This document shows positions 6,716-11,569 of a stretch of DNA of 11,569 nucleotides, piece after piece (position 1 is the stretch's first letter; each line of letters opens with the position of its first letter). The stretch is from the NCBI GenBank assembly GCA_003158115.1, contig PMGM01000096.1, positions 6,066 through 17,634 on the forward strand. The letters are read 5' to 3'. Under the pieces are notes generated by a model. That model searched no databases and was not told the origin of the DNA. It saw only the letters and a program-made list of their open reading frames with translations. This DNA comes from Methanobacterium sp. Lineage in GTDB: Archaea; Methanobacteriota; Methanobacteria; Methanobacteriales; Methanobacteriaceae. The position numbers were made by a program, and so were the translations under genes.

Positions 6716-8200
6716 TTATCTTCTTAGGATATTACTTACTCCAATAGCTAATAATAAAAGTACAGGCCATATTTCAAGTCTTCCTATCCACATATCGGCT
6801 ATGAATGTTAACTTTACAATAACAGGTGATGTGGCGGTTATAAGTGATGTTGTTAGTCCCACATTACTTACTGCAGATGCAACTTCAAATAAAACTTGTG
6901 AAACGTTATGATAATAAAACATAACGATTATACTGCTTAGAATATACACCATCAGGTAAACAAATACAAATAGGCCGGTTAATTTTAAAAGATTGTCATC
7001 TGCATTTATGGTTTTAACATGGTGAACTTTGCGTGAAATAACAGCGCTTTGTGGGAGTAAAAATGATTTGATTTCCCACCAGACTGACTTAACCATGATA
7101 CCTATTCTAATCCATTTTATACCTCCACCTGTTGAACCAGAACCTGCACCTATGACCATGAGGAGGGTAAGAATAAATATGCCCAATCCTGCATACTGAT
7201 TGACTATATCTGGCCCTGAAGAAGTCTGTAGACCAGTTGTTGTTATTGCAGATATCACTTGGAAAACAGCATATCTCAATGATAGTAGGATATTGTGTCC
7301 ATAGTATGGGCTGTTGTAGAGAAATACTGTAACTATGATGGTACCAACAATAATTAAAGGCCATGAAACTTTACTCTCTATATCCTTAAAGTATTCTTTC
7401 CAATGTCCTGTAAGTACAGTGTAATGCAGAGCGAAGTTGGTAGCACCAATTATCATGATTATCATGGCAACAATTTCGATCCATATATTATGATAAAAGG
7501 CTAGACTGGCATTTTGCATACCGAATCCGCCTGTTGAAAGTGCGGAAAATGTATAGAATACAGAATCAAAAACAGGCATCCCAGCTAATACAAAAAGAAC
7601 AAATCCAATTACAGTATATAATACATATACTTTGAGGATGGCCCTTGCAGTGTTTCTTATACTAGGTAATATCCTATCTTCCCTACCTTCAGCAGAATAT
7701 AATCTCATGAGATTAACTCCAGGGGATGAAAGAACAGTTAAAGCTAAAACAATGATTCCAACTCCACCTAACCACTGCATAAATCCTCTCCAGAACTCCA
7801 TTGTATAGGTGACTGCATTTAAGTTGGTATACATGCTGAAACCAGTTGTTGTGTAACCAGACATGGCTTCAAAATAACCATCAATATATGATAAATCTCC
7901 TGAAAAGTAGAATGGAAGAGCTGATAGGGCAGATGCAATAAGCCAGATCCCTGTTGAAAATATCATAGCACCCCGAAGGGATAGATCTCCCTTTTTTTTA
8001 AAGCCCACAAAAAGCAGTACTCCAAGTACTAAACTTATTAAAGACGAATAAATGAATGGTAAGATGTACTTAATTTCACCATAAATAAGTGCTACAACAA
8101 TGGGTAATAACATTAAAAGCCCAATAAATATACACATAAATCCTGTGTAATGAAACAGAGAACTTATTTCTCCTTTTTTCATTTTATCAATTGAATACAT
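6716..8200 (-). CDS. trkH: TrkH/KtrB-type potassium uptake channel subunit
   Basis: The 494-residue integral membrane protein forms the ion-conducting part of a Trk K+ uptake system in the cytoplasmic membrane. It shows the four repeated pore loops of the family, with filter glycines in TTTGFS (117-122), STGGFG (222-227), TTTGLQ (320-325) and SNVGLT (445-450). Further family marks are SAEGREDRILPSIRNTAR (169-186) and GSGSTGGGIKWIR (353-365), the latter in the region that forms the intramembrane gate, and WIGRLEIWPVLLL (471-483) near the C-terminus. Length and order are complete. The ATG at 8200 is chosen because GGGTGAT at 8207-8213 stands six bases upstream. The gene starts 14 bases after the second trkA, so the three genes form one operon in which the TrkA proteins regulate this channel. 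A pyrimidine-rich terminator follows. Confidence 0.95.
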   Translation of the reverse strand: MYSIDKMKKGEISSLFHYTGFMCIFIGLLMLLPIVVALIYGEIKYILPFIYSSLISLVLGVLLFVGFKKKGDLSLRGAMIFSTGIWLIASALSALPFYFSGDLSYIDGYFEAMSGYTTTGFSMYTNLNAVTYTMEFWRGFMQWLGGVGIIVLALTVLSSPGVNLMRLYSAEGREDRILPSIRNTARAILKVYVLYTVIGFVLFVLAGMPVFDSVFYTFSALSTGGFGMQNASLAFYHNIWIEIVAMIIMIIGATNFALHYTVLTGHWKEYFKDIESKVSWPLIIVGTIIVTVFLYNSPYYGHNILLSLRYAVFQVISAITTTGLQTSSGPDIVNQYAGLGIFILTLLMVIGAGSGSTGGGIKWIRIGIMVKSVWWEIKSFLLPQSAVISRKVHHVKTINADDNLLKLTGLFVFVYLMVYILSSIIVMFYYHNVSQVLFEVASAVSNVGLTTSLITATSPVIVKLTFIADMWIGRLEIWPVLLLLAIGVSNILRR

Positions 8201-8206
8201 CTAGTA

Positions 8207-8213
8207 ATCACCC
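8207..8213 (-). promoter_or_regulatory. Ribosome binding site of trkH
   Basis: GGGTGAT on the minus strand lies six bases before the trkH ATG, within the 14-base gap after the second trkA, supporting coupled translation. Confidence 0.6.
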
Positions 8214-8214
8214 A

Positions 8215-8871
8215 TTATTTTAAAAATATTTTAACAACTTCTTTAATGAATTGGGTTTTTATTAGAATGGATATTCTATCACCCTCTTCTAGAATCATAT
8301 CTGATTCAGGCATTAGTATTTCGTAATTTGGACTTTTGTAAACGGCACATATAATATAATCTTTGGTTGGACTTAGATCACTAATTTTCTTGCCTATTGA
8401 TTTCTTGTTTTCTATTGGTATATCTAATAATTCGGCATTGCCTCTACCAAGCATTATCATATCTGCTATTTTTGGTCGGATTATAAGTTTTTCAAGATAA
8501 CTTGCGGCAGTTAATTCAGGACTCACAGTAGCATCGATACCTACTTTTTTGAAGGCATCAGAATGTGATGGGTCGCTTATACGTGCAATAATCTTTTTGG
8601 GATTGTAACCTTTAACTAATATGCATGCAAGTAAGTTAGCTTCATCATTACCAGTTGCTGCAACGAATGCATCGGCATCTGCTACATTGGCTTCTTCAAG
8701 GATTTTAATGTCTGTACCATTTCCACATATTACAAGTGCATCTAACTCGCTTGCAGCATTGTTACATAATTCCGGATTTTTTTCAATTAGTGTAACATCA
8801 AAACCAGCCTTTATAAGTGAAGATGCAAGGTTTAAACCCACTCTTCCTCCGCCCATTATTATAACATACAT
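8215..8871 (-). CDS. trkA: TrkA family RCK subunit, second copy
   Basis: The 218-residue cytosolic protein is a single-RCK TrkA/KtrA-type regulator of the adjacent TrkH channel. An N-terminal Rossmann (TrkA-N) domain spans about 1-135 with MGGGRVG (6-12), the GxGxxG nucleotide loop, and TLIEKN (27-32), whose E30 after strand 2 is the residue that usually contacts the NAD ribose. The repeat CGNGTD (49-54) and [13 protein letters not shown] (70-82) are also typical. A TrkA-C domain (about 140-218) ends in DRISILIKT. The ATG at 8871 is preferred to the one at 8889 because GGGGAGGT (8880-8887) lies eight bases before it, and because the resulting start MYVIIMGGG equals that of the upstream paralogue. 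The stop codon of that paralogue is one base before this ATG, so translation is probably coupled. NAD(H) or ATP/ADP gating is family knowledge and not shown here. Confidence 0.93.
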   Translation of the reverse strand: MYVIIMGGGRVGLNLASSLIKAGFDVTLIEKNPELCNNAASELDALVICGNGTDIKILEEANVADADAFVAATGNDEANLLACILVKGYNPKKIIARISDPSHSDAFKKVGIDATVSPELTAASYLEKLIIRPKIADMIMLGRGNAELLDIPIENKKSIGKKISDLSPTKDYIICAVYKSPNYEILMPESDMILEEGDRISILIKTQFIKEVVKIFLK

Positions 8872-8872
8872 A

Positions 8873-9544
8873 TTAAAATACCTCCCCATATTTGGTGAAC
8901 ATATTCAAAACCTTTGCCATAGATTCTGTTTTAACAAGTATTGAAATCCTACAGTTCTCTTTTAAAACCATATCAGGAGTTGCAATGCTTATCTCATCAT
9001 CATTGTCTTCATGATAACCACAGATGAAATAGTCCTCATTTGGATTTAATTCACCTATCTTTTTCCCAATCATGTTATTGTGTGTAATGTATAAATCCAA
9101 TAAATCTGCATGTCCATGATCCACCACAAATAAATCTGCAATTTTAGGTCTTAAAACTAGTTTTTCAAGATATCCAACTTCTATTGATTCAGGTACAACA
9201 ACATCTATTAGATTAGTTTCTGTAAACACTCTCTCGTGTTGAGGTTCATTTACCCTTGCAATTATTTTTCTGGGTTTATATTCTTTAGCTAATAAGGAAG
9301 CGAATAAATTTGTTTTATCATTTCCTGTAGCAGCTACAAAAACATCTGCTTCATTAATTTCAGCATTTTCTAGTGTCTTCCTATCTGTACCACTGCCACA
9401 TATGACTGTTGTGTCCAATTTTGTAGCTAGTAATTTACATCTATTTTCATCTTCTTCAATAATTGTAACATCTTGTGAATCTTCAATTAAATCAAGAGCT
9501 ACATGTAAGCCTAAACTTCCCCCACCCATAATGATAACATACAC
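8873..9544 (-). CDS. trkA: TrkA family RCK subunit, first copy
   Basis: The 223-residue protein is the promoter-proximal RCK subunit of the Trk operon and a paralogue of the next gene: both start MYVIIMGGG, share [57 protein letters not shown] and IGKKI. The Rossmann loop is MGGGSLG (6-12), and TIIEED puts an acidic residue at E30. A TrkA-C domain occupies about 145-212. The tail TKYGEVF (217-223) extends beyond that of the paralogue and its codons contain the binding site of the next gene. The start is GTG at 9544, chosen because it reproduces the paralogue's N-terminus. No convincing ribosome binding site precedes it (GTGGTTGA only), so a leaderless or very short-leader mRNA is possible. 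The two copies have diverged in the ligand-facing helices, which suggests a hetero-oligomeric gating ring. This is inference. Confidence 0.92.
   Translation of the reverse strand: MYVIIMGGGSLGLHVALDLIEDSQDVTIIEEDENRCKLLATKLDTTVICGSGTDRKTLENAEINEADVFVAATGNDKTNLFASLLAKEYKPRKIIARVNEPQHERVFTETNLIDVVVPESIEVGYLEKLVLRPKIADLFVVDHGHADLLDLYITHNNMIGKKIGELNPNEDYFICGYHEDNDDEISIATPDMVLKENCRISILVKTESMAKVLNMFTKYGEVF
8880..8887 (-). promoter_or_regulatory. Ribosome binding site inside the end of the first trkA
   Basis: GGGGAGGT sits in the last codons of the first trkA, eight bases before the ATG at 8871. It decides that start and indicates translational coupling of the two RCK subunits. Confidence 0.75.
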
Positions 9545-9890
9545 TCAACCACATATACTCAAAGTAAAACAATTTTATTAAAATTTAGTCACTTTAAACA
9601 TAATATAACTATTTTATATCTTCTAATTATATCATCTATAATGATCGTTGGTTCGAACATATAAATTTACCTATTAATCGTATTTTTATACAAAAAAAAT
9701 TCCATAAAATCTTTAAATGATTATTTTATGGATTTTATAGTAATAATTTTAATTTTAAATCATATATTACTATTAATTTAATTGATCCTATGTAATGAAA
9801 CATTTAATGTTATTTCAAATTATATTAATCCAATTTTTCTTAGTTATCAATAGAATCATAACTTTTTCTCAAAAAAAAATAATTTTAAAT
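9545..9890. other. Upstream region of the trk operon
   Basis: No gene is seen here. The operon promoter should lie in the first 100 bases upstream of 9544. A/T-rich candidates such as TTTTAATAAA (minus strand, about 9571-9580) fit a short or absent leader but cannot be singled out. A terminator-like hairpin for the minus strand occupies 9692-9732. The 8-base palindrome GTTCGAAC near 9650 is isolated and is not part of a tRNA. Confidence 0.4.
9692..9732 (-). terminator. Minus-strand hairpin with T8 run upstream of trkA
   Basis: TCCATAAAAT and ATTTTATGGA (plus-strand 9701-9710 and 9723-9732) form a perfect 10-base stem with a 12-base loop. Read on the minus strand it is followed at once by AATTTTTTTT. 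It lies between the decayed MFS gene and the trk operon, so it is most simply the old terminator of the MFS gene, although a position in the trk leader cannot be excluded. Confidence 0.5.
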
Positions 9891-10105
9891 TACCTATCAA
9901 TCCTTTAAATCGCTATATTGTTTAAATACGGGGGATGTTATTAAAGTTATAACTATGATTATTATAGAATATTGAACATCACTGAAGAGATTAGTGTATT
10001 GTGCTATATTACCAGTTCAATTATGGGATTCTAAGAGCTAAGTATGAGATAACATAGAATGATGAGGATGTATCTCCTCGTTTGTCTTTGGAAGAGATTA
10101 TGTAT
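9890..10105 (-). pseudogene. Hydrophobic gene remnant, probably the tail of a membrane transporter
   Basis: A minus-strand frame carries NLFSDVQYSIIIIVITLITS followed by PVFKQYSDLK, a clear transmembrane segment with a basic end. Just upstream in another frame lies KRGDTSSSFYVISYLALRI. Stops and frame changes separate the pieces, so no intact gene exists. The remnant continues the line of the MFS relic above and may be its C-terminal part. The order RGD, then a segment ending in TLIT-P, also resembles the last helices of CPA2 cation/proton antiporters. The family is left open. Confidence 0.3.
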
Positions 10106-10110
10106 AATAT

Positions 10111-10566
10111 TTACTGCAAACATGAATTTTGTACCAAAACCAATGCACTGATTATTACACCTGTTATAAAAATGGCAAACAAACTTCTTAACTGTATCTT
10201 CACTCCTCCTTGTGTTTTCAATGGATCATGGCATAAAGATTGTAAGGCCAATTATAATAACTTTTTCTTTATAAAAATGGGTTATATCCGGTTTAACAGA
10301 TAAATTTTGTCCAGCATCCATTAAAACCCCTTAAGGTACTACATCAATCAACATACCATTTCAAATGTATCCTAAATCTCTATGGTTTAAATTGCAACAA
10401 TACGCACCACTCTAAACCTGTTGTTGTGAATGAAATTGTGTTTGTATGGTTGTAAAACAATATTTACTATAGATATATCAAGTGCAATCATTAACTGTGC
10501 AGCAGATAAAAAAATAAGAGTAACTAGAGTGGCTGTGTTGCTTCAGAAATCACTTCTTTGATTCAT
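10111..10566 (-). pseudogene. Decayed DHA2-type MFS multidrug efflux pump
   Basis: Pieces of a 14-helix major facilitator transporter (EmrB/QacA type) lie in order on the minus strand. From ATG at 10566 the frame reads MNQRSDF, TGA, SNTATLV and then SAAQLMIALDISIVNIVLQ, the conserved first helix with its D-x-(S/T)-I-V-N motif. A frame change leads to SFTTTGLEW (to about 10407), the usual start of helix 2. A large internal loss follows. From about 10265 the sequence resumes as KVIIIGLTIFMP, TGA, SIENT, and after a frameshift IQLRSLFAIFITGVIISALV. This matches the loop before helix 7 (IEN...LFR-R-FA) and that helix. Intact family members are about 450-500 residues; only about 150 codons remain, with several stops. 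The gene is therefore dead. Family placement is good for the first piece and moderate for the second. The 73-codon plus-strand ORF at 10082-10303 is its antisense shadow. Confidence 0.6.
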
Positions 10567-10867
10567 TAGATACAATTTCTGGAATACATAATCACATTGA
10601 ACCTATTAAAAGAGTAATACAAAATAACAAGTAATAACCATTAATATATACTGAATTTATTTTTATTATAATTATTTATGAACTTCTAATAAATTATTAT
10701 AAAATTAATAATATTATTAGAAAAACCATAAATTAATCACTGAAAATTAGTTTAATTAATGATTGATTTATCTGTTTAAGTAGATATATCCCGAATTAGT
10801 CTAAAAATAAACAAATTAAAATAAAGAGAAAAATCAAGTTTTTTTTGATAAACTGTAACTAATAATT
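10567..10867. other. A/T-rich spacer between the secreted-protein gene and the MFS relic
   Basis: I see no gene here. The part next to the secreted-protein gene (about 10798-10835) is T-rich on the minus strand and may terminate its transcript. The part near 10640-10740 is almost pure A/T and may hold the old promoter of the MFS gene. Confidence 0.4.
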
Positions 10868-11260
10868 TTACTCGTTGTGGTATATCATATTAACTTTATT
10901 TTTAATTTTTGGATTTTTCATTAAGATGTTAATGTCATTTTGAACGTCTTTATTCTTCATTAATTTATTTATTTGATTTTTAACATCTTTGTTTTGGACT
11001 AAGCTATGGATTTGAGTTCGTATATTCTTACTTGAGAGTATGGTTGCTATCTGATTTTGGATACTTGAACTCTTAACTAGAGTATTTACTTCTAAGCTAT
11101 TCTTTTCAAAATCAGTATACCAATTATTTACATTTTGAAGAATATTATGTCCGTTGTACTGTAGTTGGTTAATATTGGTTGTATTTGTTGGATTAGCAGC
11201 ATAAACGGGTACTGTACCAATTAACAGAGCACAAATGGTGAATATTAAAATTTTCTTCAT
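10868..11260 (-). CDS. Small secreted protein with five 13-residue repeats
   Basis: The 130-residue protein begins with a typical Sec signal peptide, MKKILIFTICALLIGTVPVYA, with likely cleavage after VYA (residue 21). A Thr/Asn-rich linker (23-40) is followed by a region ending in five tandem 13-residue units at 62-74, 75-87, 88-100, 101-113 and 114-126. The best copies are VQNKDVKNQINKL and MKNKDVQNDINIL, giving a pattern of hydrophobic-x-N-K-D-(I/V)-x-N-x-(I/V)-x-x-(L/I). Such spacing fits repeated amphipathic helices rich in Lys, Asn and Gln. There is no cysteine after the signal, so it is not a lipoprotein, and there is no C-terminal membrane anchor. The mature protein should be basic and released or wall-associated. 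AGAGGTGA at 11267-11274 stands six bases before the ATG. I do not recognise the family and give no function. It stands alone on its strand. Confidence 0.8.
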   Translation of the reverse strand: MKKILIFTICALLIGTVPVYAANPTNTTNINQLQYNGHNILQNVNNWYTDFEKNSLEVNTLVKSSSIQNQIATILSSKNIRTQIHSLVQNKDVKNQINKLMKNKDVQNDINILMKNPKIKNKVNMIYHNE

Positions 11261-11569
11261 CTATTTTCACCTCTTGTTTTTTAGCAAAGAACAAAAAGAA
11301 TTTCATGAATGTTCTTACATGATATATTAAAAAACAATTGTATAAATAAATATACCAAAATTCCACCAAATTTTATTACAAATAACCATAACAACTATTA
11401 TATGACTTTAATAATTTTAAATCTTAATTTAAGACATCTAAATAAAATCATTAAAAATAGTTTTAGGATACAATAATCATTAATTTAGGATAAATCTAAA
11501 TATGTGAATTGGTTAACTTAAATCAGGATTGTTATATCCAAAAATTAAGATTCTCTAACTATTCACATG
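11261..11569. other. Promoter region of the secreted-protein gene, then featureless A/T-rich DNA
   Basis: The ribosome binding site AGAGGTGA (minus strand) is at 11267-11274. A dyad AAGAAC-N18-GTTCTT spans 11287-11316, with the palindrome TTCATGAA (11302-11309) inside it. A TATA-like TTAATATATC lies at 11321-11330, and another A/T block TATTTATTTATA lies further upstream. Beyond about 11370 I see nothing recognisable up to the window edge. Confidence 0.4.

Noticed and set aside
9645..9660. GGTTCGAAC, reminiscent of a tRNA T-loop or an attachment site
   Set aside because: No acceptor, D or anticodon arm can be drawn around it, and no direct repeat partner was seen.
10111..10203. 30-codon minus-strand ORF with a good AAGGAGG site, resembling a signal peptide
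   Set aside because: The sequence is better explained as helix 7 of the decayed MFS gene, because the frame before it reads as the matching preceding loop. The GGAGG falls inside that old coding sequence.
10082..10303. 73-codon plus-strand ORF starting with TTG
   Set aside because: It runs antisense to the decayed MFS transporter and has no binding site.
1..11569. CRISPR array, insertion sequence, toxin-antitoxin or defence cluster
   Set aside because: No regularly spaced direct repeats, transposase or nuclease motifs, or paired small regulator/toxin genes were found on either strand.

Overview
The window reads as chromosomal DNA of a low-GC, hydrogenotrophic-type methanogenic archaeon, most likely a Methanobacterium relative. 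This is an inference. It rests on ribosome binding sites of the GGTGAT / AGGAGGT type, A/T-saturated intergenic DNA, U-tract termination, and a gene set (ADP-forming acyl-CoA synthetase, molbindin, paired TrkA with TrkH, YbjQ-type small proteins) familiar from Methanobacteriales. No rRNA, tRNA, insertion sequence, CRISPR array or phage gene is visible.

Layout from left to right. Positions 1-330 (minus) hold a frame-broken relic of an unrecognised gene. A pirin-family cupin follows (513-1379, minus). Next is a 68-codon molbindin interrupted by one in-frame TGA (1603-1809, minus). On the plus strand come two tandem YbjQ-domain genes: a 108-residue stand-alone domain (2123-2449), then a four-helix membrane protein carrying a YbjQ-like domain at its C-terminus (2484-3320). 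A 694-residue ADP-forming acyl-CoA synthetase (3594-5678, plus) follows and ends in a clear hairpin/U-tract terminator. About 1 kb of A/T-rich DNA with several dyads and only doubtful small ORFs separates it from a minus-strand potassium uptake operon in the order trkA-trkA-trkH (9544 down to 6716). Upstream of that operon, 1.3 kb of apparently empty DNA contains the decayed remains of a 14-helix (DHA2) major facilitator efflux pump (about 9890-10566, minus). The last gene encodes a small secreted protein made mostly of 13-residue repeats (10868-11260, minus).

How the genes work together. The Trk cluster is the one clear multi-gene system: a K+ channel-like subunit plus two different cytosolic RCK nucleotide-binding subunits, translated from tightly spaced cistrons. 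The two YbjQ genes also look co-transcribed and may form a soluble/membrane pair of unknown role. The synthetase, pirin and secreted protein look like independent transcription units.

I found no convincing new multi-component defence or mobile system. The least ordinary items are the membrane-anchored YbjQ fusion beside a free YbjQ, the 13-residue-repeat secreted protein, the molbindin with a single TGA, and the decayed MFS gene hidden in the intergenic region. Three decayed genes in 11.5 kb suggest a locus under relaxed selection, or base-level errors in this assembly.
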